From CAYRJD01 sp965205925 (GTDB lineage Bacteria; Actinomycetota; Acidimicrobiia; Acidimicrobiales; Poriferisodalaceae): a stretch of DNA of 64,000 nt. The notes under the pieces are model-generated. The model did no database searches. It saw nothing but the letters and a program-made list of their open reading frames with translations, and was not told the origin of the DNA. The stretch covers positions 186,001 to 250,000 of the forward strand of contig OZ242183.1 of the NCBI GenBank assembly GCA_965205925.1. The letters run 5' to 3'. Numbering within the stretch: position 1 is the first letter of the stretch; the number at the start of each line of letters is the position of its first letter. Shown piece by piece: positions 1 through 8,710 of this stretch. The position numbers and the translations under genes are program-made.

Positions 1-586
1 ACAGGGCAGACCCAAAGCCTGCATCAAGACTGCCCACATTGGTATCGGTTTGTTTGAACCGAGCGTGCTCCTTGCTGGCCAGAGTCAGATCGCAGACCAC
101 GTGCAAAGAGTGCCCTCCGCCCGCTGCCCAACCCGGCACCACGCAGATCACCACCTTTGGCATGGTTCGAATAAGACGCTGCACTTCAAGGATGTGTAAG
201 CGTCCGACCTTGGTTGGATCAATGTCGTTAGCTGTTTCGCCGTCGGCATAGCGATAACCGTCACGTCCGCGTATTCGCTGATCTCCACCGGAGCAAAACG
301 CCCAACCGTTGTCGTCGGGTGAGGGGCCGTTGCCGGTGAGAATCACACAACCGACATCGGTGGTCATACGTGCATGATCAAGTGCGCGATACAACTCATC
401 GACGGTGTCTGGCCTGAACGCGTTACGCACATGCGGCCTATCGAAAGCAATACGCACCGTGCCGTGCTCAATGCTGCGATGATAGGTGATGTCAGCTAAG
501 GCCGACTCGCCCTTAAACATCGCATCTTCAACTTCGATCCAGGCGCTCTGGTCAAACAATTCAGACACGTTTGGCAATGACGACAT
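1..586 (-). CDS. menB: 1,4-dihydroxy-2-naphthoyl-CoA synthase (MenB), 5' part only
   Basis: The gene runs off the left edge, so only about 195 N-terminal residues are visible. MenB is a crotonase-fold enzyme that closes the second ring of menaquinone from o-succinylbenzoyl-CoA. The diagnostic segment is at residues 94-113: WAFCSGGDQRIRGR followed by GYRY. The crotonase motif PGWAAGGGHSLHVVCDL lies at 151-167. The ATG at 586-584 is preceded by AAAGAGG with a five-base gap, which supports this start. The sigma-factor gene ends 53 bp upstream on the same strand. The visible part looks intact. A generic enoyl-CoA hydratase is unlikely given the MenB-specific motif. Confidence 0.93.
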   Translation of the reverse strand, partial: MSSLPNVSELFDQSAWIEVEDAMFKGESALADITYHRSIEHGTVRIAFDRPHVRNAFRPDTVDELYRALDHARMTTDVGCVILTGNGPSPDDNGWAFCSGGDQRIRGRDGYRYADGETANDIDPTKVGRLHILEVQRLIRTMPKVVICVVPGWAAGGGHSLHVVCDLTLASKEHARFKQTDTNVGSLDAGFGSAL

Positions 587-639
587 CCGTGCCTCTTTAG
601 TTCAAAGCCTTGAGATTAGATCTCGCTGGGGCAGATGCT

Positions 640-2124
640 TTATGCAGCTCGCTGCAGAACAATCTCCGCTTTACCGGTACGCGTATCAATCGTCATCGCA
701 CCGCTAAAGCTGCCGTCTCCAGTCAGAGGTAACGCTTCGCTTACCGACACCTCAGCGTCTGTTGGAACCAGCACCTGCGAGACAAAACCAGCTTCAACCA
801 CCAGGTCAGCACCTTGAACAACCATCATTGGTGATCCGATGTGTGAGACAAAGCCACTCAGTTCAACTCTTAACACCGTGCTGTCAGGCAGGTCAATTAC
901 CAACACACCAGAGAGTGCGTGCCGCATTGCCTCAACGCCAGAGCCAAGCTGATCATCGATTGCTGGTCGTGCGATTGGATCCGCTAGCAGCTGACTTGCT
1001 GGGTTGATGGCAGCATCTATGAAACCATCCGCGGTTCGCAAGGTAACTGCACCAGCCAGACTCAATCTCGAAGAGTCAGCAGCGTCCACATTGGTTGCTG
1101 CCAAGTTGTAAGCGACGATGCTCAGCGGTGCGCCAGCCTCTAAACGATTTATCCCAACAGTGAACTGTGCGATGGCAGGCGAATCTGCGTCACCGGGTTG
1201 CGCACCCAACACCGTGTTTTCACCGCTTTCACCTACAACACCTGGTGCAGCGGGTGCGTCCGTGGCTGTGCTTGTACCACCTGTGCTTATACCACTTGTG
1301 CTTGTGTTGTCAGAGTTCACGCCAGCCGGGGCGGTCACTCCCAAGTCCTCAGTGGTGCCGCCTTGGCGCGGTGCAACATCACTGTTGCTCACATCGGTAA
1401 CTAGACCGGCATCGAGGTCAGCTTCTTGCGTGCGCACCACCTCAGCGATCGCTGGTGCAAATTGCTGCTGTGGCGTATCACCTGCGGACGACAGCACCAC
1501 CGCCAACAATGCGGTACCGGCTGCAGCCTTGCCAATTAACGGCAACACAACGCCGATGAGCGGCAGTAGTAGCACACCCTTTAGCGCTTTTCGTAGTGTC
1601 TTTGCGGCGCGTGAAACCCTGGCACGTGCGTTTTCTTCGGTAACACCGGTCTTAGCAGCTATCTCGGGATAGGGAAGCTCGTCAACCACGCGCAGCCTTA
1701 AAGCCTCTTGGTAGTTAGCGGGCAACTTCATAAACGCAGCCAACAGCTCGGTGTTGTCAACATCAAGTTGCAGATCATCTTCGGGGCTAACGTCGTCGAA
1801 CAGGTTGTAGTCGGGACTGCCGCTTAAACGCTCAGCCTTGGCGCGCTCACGACCAAGACGTTTGGATTCGTCGTAGCAGACGTTGTCCAAAATCCTCTGC
1901 AGCCATGGGCCCAGCATGTATTCGCCGTTGAAACGCGGTAACGCTCGCAGGGCTCTCACCAGCGTCTCTTGCACGGCATCCTCAGCGGCATCCCGGCATC
2001 GCAACCGCGCGTGAGCGCGCGTCACTAATCGAGGCCGGTACTCACGAACTAGAGCATTGAAGGCTTCAGCGTCACCTGATTGGTGAGCGATAACTATCGC
2101 GCGATCGTCTGTGTAAGGAGCCAT
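640..2124 (-). CDS. Sigma-70 family (ECF-like) sigma factor with membrane segment and long C-terminal domain
   Basis: 494 residues, far longer than a usual ECF sigma factor (about 170-220). Residues 10-92 fit sigma region 2 (AEDAVQETLVRALRALPRF, then LGPWLQRILDN). Residues 125-182 fit region 4 (LPANYQEALRLRVVDELPYPEIA, then ARARVSRAAKTLRKAL). Directly after it, about residues 183-213, is a strongly hydrophobic stretch (VLLLPLIGVVLPLIGKAA...) that should cross the membrane. The remaining 280 residues are Ala/Thr/Ser/Asp-rich and look extracytoplasmic. They include a TSTSG/STGG repeat encoded by a 15-bp minisatellite at 1268-1312. I infer a tethered sigma factor whose outer domain senses or sequesters. 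No separate anti-sigma gene is adjacent. Confidence 0.82.
   Translation of the reverse strand: MAPYTDDRAIVIAHQSGDAEAFNALVREYRPRLVTRAHARLRCRDAAEDAVQETLVRALRALPRFNGEYMLGPWLQRILDNVCYDESKRLGRERAKAERLSGSPDYNLFDDVSPEDDLQLDVDNTELLAAFMKLPANYQEALRLRVVDELPYPEIAAKTGVTEENARARVSRAAKTLRKALKGVLLLPLIGVVLPLIGKAAAGTALLAVVLSSAGDTPQQQFAPAIAEVVRTQEADLDAGLVTDVSNSDVAPRQGGTTEDLGVTAPAGVNSDNTSTSGISTGGTSTATDAPAAPGVVGESGENTVLGAQPGDADSPAIAQFTVGINRLEAGAPLSIVAYNLAATNVDAADSSRLSLAGAVTLRTADGFIDAAINPASQLLADPIARPAIDDQLGSGVEAMRHALSGVLVIDLPDSTVLRVELSGFVSHIGSPMMVVQGADLVVEAGFVSQVLVPTDAEVSVSEALPLTGDGSFSGAMTIDTRTGKAEIVLQRAA
1268..1312. repeat. 15-bp minisatellite, 3 copies, in the sigma-factor gene
   Basis: Units GTGCTTGTACCACCT, GTGCTTATACCACTT and GTGCTTGTGTTGTCA lie head to tail. 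The period is a multiple of three, so the reading frame of the sigma gene on the minus strand is kept and a Ser/Thr/Gly-rich linker is encoded in the presumed exported domain. Confidence 0.6.
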
Positions 2125-2246
2125 ACGGGTTGTTGGGTTGAGAATACCGCATTAAAGCGCGGAGTCGGGACGGAGTTTGAAACCTCTCGCAGTCTAAGGA
2201 GTTGTTACTAATCGACTTACTTACTGCATTTTGCGGCTTTATTGCG

Positions 2247-3143
2247 CTATGCAGAGGCTTTGGATTGCTGGTCTATCACCACCACCGACAGCGCTGTGAT
2301 AACGACACCCATCCCGACGAACTGCAACACATTCACCTGTTCATTCAGGAACGCCCAGGCCAGCACGGTGGAGGTTACTGGAATGGTGAGTGTCAGTGTT
2401 GAGCCGAGCCACGCTGCTATGCGTGCCAGCGACCAGTTCATCAACATGTGCGAAATAAAGCCTGGCACTATCGCCAATGCCACCAACCAGAACCAAGCGC
2501 CACCTGAAGGAGCGTTGAATACTTGTCCAGAAAACAGCGCAAAAGGAGTAACCACTATCGAACAGATCAGCGCAGTGGCGCCGGTGTACTGCGCCGAAGG
2601 AATCTTTTTGCTGCAGATCTTGGAGAAAAGGAAATAGCCAGTCCAAGCAAACAGAGTAAGCAGCGCTACAGCATCGCCAAGCGGACTCCAATCGGGAACG
2701 CCAGATGAACCGAGCACCACAACCGCAGCTCCGCCAATAGCGATGCCGTTGAGTAGCCAGTGACGGGCGAGTGGGCGTTCGCCAAATAGACGCGGAGCAA
2801 TAAACAACATCAGCACCGGTTGCAGCGAACCCACAACTGTGGCGTTGGCAATGGTGGTGAGACGAATAGCGGTGAAGAACAGCATGATGTCAAAGGCGAG
2901 TGAAACCCCTCCCCATAACGACACCTTGATTGAGCTGAGTTTCAGTGGCGACCCGTTGAGACGCAAAAACGTCAGCACGATGATGCAATACAGCCACATG
3001 CGCCAGAAAGTGACCGCTAACGGGCCTAGCTCTTCAAGACCTTTGGAGATGACTCCTGATGCAGACCAGCCCACCATCGCAATGATCGCTCCGATAGCGC
3101 CAAACGATTTATTTGCTGCCGGTGCAACGGTGGCTTCGCTCAT
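2247..3143 (-). CDS. EamA/DMT family transporter
   Basis: 298 residues with about ten hydrophobic segments and the two-fold EamA repeat: GAIGAIIAMVGWSASGVISKG near the N-terminus and a second half beginning near residue 150 (PLGDAVALLTLFAWTGYFLFSK). Family members are inner-membrane carriers for small metabolites, often exporters of amino acids or drugs. The substrate cannot be told from sequence. It lies between the glycosyltransferase start region and the sigma gene, with a 27-bp gap to the former. Length is normal for the family. Confidence 0.85.
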   Translation of the reverse strand: MSEATVAPAANKSFGAIGAIIAMVGWSASGVISKGLEELGPLAVTFWRMWLYCIIVLTFLRLNGSPLKLSSIKVSLWGGVSLAFDIMLFFTAIRLTTIANATVVGSLQPVLMLFIAPRLFGERPLARHWLLNGIAIGGAAVVVLGSSGVPDWSPLGDAVALLTLFAWTGYFLFSKICSKKIPSAQYTGATALICSIVVTPFALFSGQVFNAPSGGAWFWLVALAIVPGFISHMLMNWSLARIAAWLGSTLTLTIPVTSTVLAWAFLNEQVNVLQFVGMGVVITALSVVVIDQQSKASA

Positions 3144-3170
3144 GAAATGGAACCGATCCTGATTGCAACG

Positions 3171-4514
3171 CTATGCGCGTCGCAAGCGCCGACTAGCCGG
3201 TGCGCAAACATATGCCGCGTGCATTGCGTCGGCATGAGTCGCGGGGCTGAGATGTGTGATGCTGGCTGGGCCGTTTACTCCCCAATCTGACTGGGCCTTA
3301 GCTAGAGCATCCGCCAGGGAAATGGGGTCGCCTGAGATTGCTAACAGACCATTGACGCCTGGTTCGATTAGTTCGGACGCGGCACCGACATCGCTAGCAA
3401 CGACTGCTCGACTCGCGCCAAGACCTTGTGCAATGGCAAGTCCGAAACCTTCACGCCGGCTAGGGACAACCACTAACCGTGCTTGGTTGTAGTAATGCGC
3501 CAGCTCGGTAGGTGCTATCTCGCCTACCAGCTCTAAGTCCACTCCTAGTTGTTCGGCTTGAGCTGTTAGCGATGCCCGCTGCTCACCTTCACCGACGATG
3601 ATTACTTTTGCTTTTTTTAGCCTGTCGCTGGTTGACAGGGCTATGGCTTCTAGCAGCACATCAAACCCCTTTTCGGGCACGAGCCGACCTACGCAGAGCA
3701 ACGGACCATCATCGGGAGCCAAGTCAAGTTGGCCACTGGCAAGTGGACCGTCGACGTTGAGGTGGCTATGCGGCAATGGCATGGGTATTACCTCGGAATG
3801 GCCAGCGCGCATCCCTTCTATTTCATTGGCTAACTGCTCAGACACCGCAGCAGTGATGTGCGCCGCTCGCAATGTGTGTCTTGCTGTCCAACGCGAAACA
3901 GGCCCGCGCGCAAGCGCCAAGTCGGTTCCATGAACATGCACAACACTGCGGGCTCCATTTACGAATCGGGTCGCAAGCACGGCAGCTACTCCCGCAGGAA
4001 ACCACCAGTGGCCGTGAATCACCTGGGCACCCACGCGTCTCGCCAGACGCGCAGTAGTCCAACCAAGCCCAACCAACATGGGTAACACCCACACGGCCGC
4101 CATACCAGAGAACTGGCGATAGCTCTGACCGCGCGCAATGCGTCGTGCAATGGTGGGCGGCGCAAACCGCACTCGCACTACCTCTATTGCGAGTGGTTCT
4201 ATTGCAGCTGGTTTCGACTCAGCTGTGTCAACGGCAGTAGCTGCACCGCTTAGCTGAGTGATCGTTTGTTTTAGCGGTGCGTCCGGGTGCGCCGGGCAGA
4301 CCACGGTCACCTTGGTGCCAGTCGCGGCTAACGCGAAGGCGTGATCCAGTAGGAAAGGTTTATGCGGATCGTCAACCGAAATAGGAAATCCAGGGGTGCA
4401 TAGCACTACGTGCGAGATTCTTTTAGGTGCTTGGCTCTCAGGCGCCTGATGTTGCGGTCCGCGCTGCTCAGTCTCTACAGATAGCTCGGGCGGCTCGTTT
4501 TGCATTCGTATCAT
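3171..4514 (-). CDS. GT4-type glycosyltransferase (GT-B fold)
   Basis: 447 residues with the two Rossmann-like halves of GT-B retaining glycosyltransferases. The N-terminal half has VVLCTPGFPISVDDPHKPF and an HGHWWFPAG segment. The C-terminal half has the donor-binding run CVGRLVPEKGFDVLLEAI and VVPSRREGFGLAIAQGLGAS. In the usual EX7E motif the second Glu appears as Gln here (EGFGLAIAQ). The first about 30 residues are hydrophilic. The gene is divergent from the membrane protein beginning at 4500, and the longest forms overlap by 15 bp. With that protein and the reductase at 5629, a role in glycosylating a polyprenyl or membrane lipid is plausible but inferred. Confidence 0.85.
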   Translation of the reverse strand: MIRMQNEPPELSVETEQRGPQHQAPESQAPKRISHVVLCTPGFPISVDDPHKPFLLDHAFALAATGTKVTVVCPAHPDAPLKQTITQLSGAATAVDTAESKPAAIEPLAIEVVRVRFAPPTIARRIARGQSYRQFSGMAAVWVLPMLVGLGWTTARLARRVGAQVIHGHWWFPAGVAAVLATRFVNGARSVVHVHGTDLALARGPVSRWTARHTLRAAHITAAVSEQLANEIEGMRAGHSEVIPMPLPHSHLNVDGPLASGQLDLAPDDGPLLCVGRLVPEKGFDVLLEAIALSTSDRLKKAKVIIVGEGEQRASLTAQAEQLGVDLELVGEIAPTELAHYYNQARLVVVPSRREGFGLAIAQGLGASRAVVASDVGAASELIEPGVNGLLAISGDPISLADALAKAQSDWGVNGPASITHLSPATHADAMHAAYVCAPASRRLRRA

Positions 4515-5639
4515 TGTCGCACCACGACCAAGTCAAGCACTGCTTCGGTATCGCCATACGCTCAGCCGGGTGCGATCCCTCGCAAGTCGCGCCAAGGCGT
4601 GACAGACCAACGCAAACCAGTCGCTCTAATCCTGCGCTGGTCGGTGATGCTCGCCTCGATCGTTTTGCTGGCTGTCGTTGCTATCTCTCGCTGGGATTCC
4701 CTGATCGAAACCGACCTCACACTGTCCGGGCAGTGGCTAGTTCCTGCCTCGTTTACCGCAGTCGCAGCTTCGGTTTTGCTGGTGCTTAGCTGGCGTGTGC
4801 TGTTAGCTGCTTATGGCAGTTCGCTTGGTCTAGGTCGTGCGGTGCGCATTTGGTCGTTTTCTCAAACCACCAGATATCTGCCGTCAGGCTTGGTTCCGAT
4901 TGCAGCTCGTGCTTGGTTGACCGAGCCGTCAGCCGTACCGCGCTTAGTCGTTGGAATGTCGGTAATCGTTGAGACCGCGACGCTGTTGGGTTGGACCGCT
5001 GTAGCGACTGCCGTCTGGGTGCGCGGTGACTGGATTCATCCCGCACTGCGGACAGCTCTGGGGCTAGCGGCTCTGGCAGGGTTGATCACCTTGCCTTTCA
5101 CACTGGCTGGAGTTCGATTAGGCGCTCGCGGTGGGGCAACTAACTGGGTATCTAAACGCATTGCTGGTCTGCTCGGGCGTTTCGGCGCAACCGAAGAACT
5201 TCGTGAATCACTCGCCGGTGGACTGCTGCAAGCTAACCGCTACGGCGTTTGGCGATCCGTTGCTCTTTATGGCACAGCCGTTGCGGCTCGACTGGCGTCG
5301 TTTGTGTTGCTAGCTGCTGCGGTCTTACCGCTGGGCATTGCAACAAGTGCAGCTAGCACTGGTGCCGACGCGACCAGTCTCGCTAGCGATATATGGCTGG
5401 TGGTGGGAGCATCGGCAACGTCGCTGGTGGTGGGATTGGTAGGTATAACGCCCGCAGGTCTGGGCGTGCGCGAAACATTGCTAACAACGCTGCTCACTGC
5501 TCGCTTCGGGCTTGGCGATGCTCTGGCATTTTCGGTCGCTCTACGTGCGTGGGAGATCCTGTTAGAGCTGTTGTTCTTGGCCGTAGCGGCATACGCCGGC
5601 CGACATTCGACAAACCCCCTGCAGACCAATGCGACCTAG
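4500..5639 (+). CDS. LPG-synthase-type (UPF0104) integral membrane protein
   Basis: Up to 379 residues with about eight to nine membrane segments. It resembles the lysylphosphatidylglycerol synthase transmembrane/AglD-like family, seen in the segments SQTTRYLPSGLVPIAARAWL and VGLVGITPAGLGVRETLLTTLL (the conserved P-x-G-x-G-x-R-E motif). Family members often sit beside glycosyltransferases and are proposed flippases or lipid modifiers. The ATG at 4500 overlaps the divergent GT gene. An in-frame GTG at 4599 gives 346 residues and would leave promoter space, so the true start is uncertain. The last 11 bp overlap the next gene, indicating translational coupling. Confidence 0.78.
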   Translation: MHSYHCRTTTKSSTASVSPYAQPGAIPRKSRQGVTDQRKPVALILRWSVMLASIVLLAVVAISRWDSLIETDLTLSGQWLVPASFTAVAASVLLVLSWRVLLAAYGSSLGLGRAVRIWSFSQTTRYLPSGLVPIAARAWLTEPSAVPRLVVGMSVIVETATLLGWTAVATAVWVRGDWIHPALRTALGLAALAGLITLPFTLAGVRLGARGGATNWVSKRIAGLLGRFGATEELRESLAGGLLQANRYGVWRSVALYGTAVAARLASFVLLAAAVLPLGIATSAASTGADATSLASDIWLVVGASATSLVVGLVGITPAGLGVRETLLTTLLTARFGLGDALAFSVALRAWEILLELLFLAVAAYAGRHSTNPLQTNAT

Positions 5640-6852
5640 CCATCACGACATAGTCGTGATCGGGGCTGGGCCGGCTGGTGCCGCTGCGGGCATCACCGCG
5701 GCACGTAAGGGCGTAGACGTGATCGTGTTTGAGAAATCTTCGCGCGGACGCGACAAATCTTGTGGCGATGGACTGACCCCGCGCGCAGTTGCTGCTTTGG
5801 GTGAACTTGATATCACACTTGATGACGCTCACACCATCGATGGCTTACGAATGATTGCTGGCAAGCAGGTGCGTGAGCTGGCATGGCCTGCTACGGGACG
5901 CTTCGGCGGCAGCGGGGCGGTATGGCCCAGGCGTCGGCTTGATCAAGCGCTCGGTGACGCTGCGGCCAACGCTGGAGCAAAACTCGTTTACAACACCGAA
6001 GCGCTGCCCCTAGTTGAGAACGGGCGTTGCATTGGAGTTCAAGCTGGTGGGCAACGCATCACTGCCGACCTGATTGTGCTTGCCGCGGGAGCTCAAGGAA
6101 AAGCTGCCCGTGTGTTAGGTGCTGGGCGCGACCCTAACGAGCCCTTCGGCCTCGCCATTCGCACTTACGCCGAAACTCCACGCCATGCGGACACCTACTT
6201 AGAAGCCTGCCTCACGTTAAGCGATGAGAGCAACACCGCTCTGCCCGGCTATGGCTGGCTGTTCCCCGCCGGCGACGGCACCGTAAACATCGGCGTAGGA
6301 GCGCTAAGCACGATGCGCGGTTTCAAATCGCTCAACTTGAATCGTCTGTGCGACGCTTACCGCGATTCGGTCGCCGATAGCTGGTCGCTAGGCCCTTACC
6401 TTGAACGCCCGCAAGCGTGGCGACTGCCGATGAGTGCGGTGCAAAGACATGGGTCGGGCTGGGCTGCCATCGGTGACGCAGCCGGACTGGTGAACCCAAT
6501 GAACGGAGAGGGCATCGATTACGGCCTTGAAACCGGGATGCTCATTGCCGACCTGTTCGTTAAGGATCCTGCAAGAGCGCCCACCGAATACGACCGACAG
6601 GTTCACTCCCGATTTGATGAGTATCTGAGAACAGGTCGCAGGTTTTCGTTTTTGATTGGTCATCCGAAAATCTTGCGCTCTGGTTTACGTCTTGCTGTCA
6701 GCACCGACGCCATCGCTCGACTCACACTTCAGGTAATGGGAAACCTGATCGATTCCGACACCCCTGGGGCAGCTGGGAAGGTTTTGCGAGCTACCGACCG
6801 AGCGTTAGCGCTGATCGATCCATTGTTGCGTCGAAGTCGTGCACGCGGCTGA
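5629..6852 (+). CDS. Geranylgeranyl-reductase family FAD-dependent oxidoreductase
   Basis: 407 residues. The N-terminal dinucleotide motif is VVIGAGPAGAAAG (residues 9-21). CGDGLTPRA follows near 45, a hallmark of the geranylgeranyl reductase/MenJ/digeranylgeranylglycerophospholipid reductase group. The second FAD motif, IGDAAGLVNPMNGEGIDYGLETG, lies near 280. These enzymes saturate isoprenoid double bonds. MenB is encoded 5 kb away, so a MenJ-like role on menaquinone side chains is possible. A role on a polyprenyl glycolipid carrier fits the GT and membrane-protein neighbours equally well. It overlaps the preceding gene by 11 bp. Confidence 0.85.
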   Translation: MRPSHHDIVVIGAGPAGAAAGITAARKGVDVIVFEKSSRGRDKSCGDGLTPRAVAALGELDITLDDAHTIDGLRMIAGKQVRELAWPATGRFGGSGAVWPRRRLDQALGDAAANAGAKLVYNTEALPLVENGRCIGVQAGGQRITADLIVLAAGAQGKAARVLGAGRDPNEPFGLAIRTYAETPRHADTYLEACLTLSDESNTALPGYGWLFPAGDGTVNIGVGALSTMRGFKSLNLNRLCDAYRDSVADSWSLGPYLERPQAWRLPMSAVQRHGSGWAAIGDAAGLVNPMNGEGIDYGLETGMLIADLFVKDPARAPTEYDRQVHSRFDEYLRTGRRFSFLIGHPKILRSGLRLAVSTDAIARLTLQVMGNLIDSDTPGAAGKVLRATDRALALIDPLLRRSRARG

Positions 6853-6868
6853 ATCCGGCCAGCAAAAA

Positions 6869-8605
6869 TTAGCGTGAAGCTGCTGGAGTCTTCGCTTGGC
6901 GACGTGTAGTGGCAAACAGTGGCGCTATGTATCCAAAGGCGGCAACAGCGGCACCAATCATGAATGTTGATCGCAGCCTGCTTAACGACGGGTCGTCTCC
7001 TGCGAATGCCAACATCGTCTGGATACCCAGCACGATGCCGATCCACATAACGGTCTGGTTCATCCCGTTAGCAACGCCAAGATCTTTATCTTCAACCGAG
7101 TTTGCCACCAACATCTGATATGCCGGTGAGCCCAAACCGGCAGAAACGCCAGACAACATCAAACCGACGATCACAAGCCCCAAGGCCAGCGAGCTTGGGT
7201 CACTACCAGCGGCAAACGCAATCATCGATACGACCATTGCGGTTGACCCGATAAGCATTGGTAGGCGTGGGCCAATCTTCGTAACCAGTGAACCGCCTAG
7301 CGGCGATGAAATCGCAAACACACCTGGTCGCGGTGCCATCAATAACGCAGCGGTACCAACCGCATACCCGTAGGGCCCTTGCAACACCCAAGGGACAATC
7401 ACAAACGCGCCCATGTAAGCAAATTGGTTGCAAGCCGCTGAGATCAATGGCAACGAAAACGTTGAGCGGCGAAACAGGCTGAGATTCAGTAGTGGAGAAG
7501 GTGCACAGCTCTCTCGCCATATGAATAGCAATAGCGAGATTGCGCCGGCGATGAACATCAGTGCTATCGGTCGATCGGTAAATACCGAGTCACCTGCGCG
7601 CGTAACGGTGGTAATGCGCGTAATGGCGAACAACACGCTCAGCGTGGAGCTAGCCAGCAGCAGCGCACCCCAAATGTCGATTGGTTCGCGTTTGCCGCGC
7701 GGTATGGGCTTCACTATCACTAACCCAAACAATGTCGCAGCGGTGCTGACGGCACCGAAGACGAGAAAAATCTCTCGCCAACCAAGCACGTTCAGTAGTG
7801 GCCCACCCACAACTACACCAATGGTGGGTGCTCCGGTCATCGCAAACTGGAACCATCCCACCGCACGCGCACGTTGCCCGGCGCCGAAGGCATGCATAAG
7901 TAAAGCCATGCCGCTGGGCATCAGTAGTCCACCGCTGATTCCGAACAACACACGTAGCCCAATGAATGACGCAATGTTCCAAACCCAATAGTTGAGAACC
8001 ATTGTCACGGTCATACCGGTTAGGCCCAGCAAGAAAATCCGGCGATGCCCGTAGATATCAGCCAACTTGCCACCAGCGGGCGTGCTGACCGCCATCGCCA
8101 GCATCAGGCCAGTCATTACCCAGCCTGCGGTCGGCACCGTCGTACTTAGATCATCAGCAATCGGTACAAGCGCTGCGTTGACCAACGTCATTAGCGAGCC
8201 AAATCCCAGTACCGCCATACCTATTACTGTCAGCAGCATCCAGCGGTAGTTGGGAGGATGCTCATCCCCGCTGTCGATCAGTACAACCGGTGGAGTTACA
8301 GCTGGTGGAGTTACAGCTGGTGGAGTTACAGCTGGTGGAGTTACAGCTGGTGGAGTTATAGCTGGAGCAGTTTTTGTGATGACAGTGTTTGGCTCTGTGT
8401 TTGTCCCGATGACTGCGGCACGGCCAAGATCTTCGTCGAGGGGCACGACAGAAATCGTGTTGGCAACTCCGTTAGTGCCGGTTGTAGTTCCATTGGCCCC
8501 GTCTATACGTGTGTCTGTACGTGTGTCTATGCGTGTATCTGTACGTGTAATCGCGCGCACAACACGAAACACTCTCGGGTTAGTGGACGTGCGAGCAGAT
8601 GTCAT
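6869..8605 (-). CDS. MFS transporter with a long repeat-rich N-terminal extension
   Basis: 578 residues. The first 120 are not membrane protein. They contain a TDTRID-type repeat (residues about 20-38) and five TPPAV repeats (about 85-112), both encoded by minisatellites. The MFS domain begins near NYRWMLLTVIGMAVLGFGSL, and the loop motif GGKLADIYGHRRIFLLG is clear. The protein belongs to the drug:H+ antiporter-like group, with about 12-14 segments. The substrate is unknown. An initiation site after the repeats cannot be excluded, but no strong ribosome site decides it. The gene runs convergently toward the reductase gene at 5629-6852, with a 16-bp gap. Confidence 0.85.
   Translation of the reverse strand: MTSARTSTNPRVFRVVRAITRTDTRIDTRTDTRIDGANGTTTGTNGVANTISVVPLDEDLGRAAVIGTNTEPNTVITKTAPAITPPAVTPPAVTPPAVTPPAVTPPVVLIDSGDEHPPNYRWMLLTVIGMAVLGFGSLMTLVNAALVPIADDLSTTVPTAGWVMTGLMLAMAVSTPAGGKLADIYGHRRIFLLGLTGMTVTMVLNYWVWNIASFIGLRVLFGISGGLLMPSGMALLMHAFGAGQRARAVGWFQFAMTGAPTIGVVVGGPLLNVLGWREIFLVFGAVSTAATLFGLVIVKPIPRGKREPIDIWGALLLASSTLSVLFAITRITTVTRAGDSVFTDRPIALMFIAGAISLLLFIWRESCAPSPLLNLSLFRRSTFSLPLISAACNQFAYMGAFVIVPWVLQGPYGYAVGTAALLMAPRPGVFAISSPLGGSLVTKIGPRLPMLIGSTAMVVSMIAFAAGSDPSSLALGLVIVGLMLSGVSAGLGSPAYQMLVANSVEDKDLGVANGMNQTVMWIGIVLGIQTMLAFAGDDPSLSRLRSTFMIGAAVAAFGYIAPLFATTRRQAKTPAASR
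8289..8363. repeat. 15-bp minisatellite, 5 copies, in the MFS N-terminal extension
   Basis: Five head-to-tail copies of GGTGGAGTTACAGCT; the fifth has one C-to-T change. Read on the coding (minus) strand, each unit is GTAACTCCACCAGCT and encodes TPPAV. The first 12 bases of that reading are the unit of the minisatellite at 15321-15374. Confidence 0.95.
8502..8549. repeat. 12-bp minisatellite, about 3.5 copies, in the MFS N-terminus
   Basis: Units CGTGTGTCTGTA, CGTGTGTCTATG and CGTGTATCTGTA start at 8508, 8520 and 8532, with a decayed copy on each side. The coding strand reads an alternating T/R/I/D repeat. Confidence 0.75.
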
Positions 8606-8673
8606 GAATGTCTTAGCCTGCCATGGCAGGGTTAAAGGGCAGAGTTAACCGAGGCCGACAACAATTAAGCGCA

Positions 8674-8705
8674 TTTAGCTGCTGGCTCGTACACCAACAG
8701 CTAAA
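8674..8705 (-). terminator. Hairpin downstream of the SDR gene
   Basis: TTTAGCTG (8674-8681) can pair with CAGCTAAA (8698-8705) just past the SDR stop at 8711. The flanking A/T bases give short U runs on the minus-strand transcript. It could end the adh-SDR transcript before it enters the MFS promoter region. Confidence 0.45.
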
Positions 8706-8710
8706 ACCAG

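Noticed and set aside
1118..1672. 184-codon plus-strand frame
   Set aside because: Antisense to the sigma-factor gene, Pro/Ser/Thr-rich without motifs; a shadow.
8258..8635. Plus-strand frame encoding a WSYSW repeat protein
   Set aside because: It is the other-strand reading of the MFS minisatellite. The minus-strand frame continues into a complete MFS protein.
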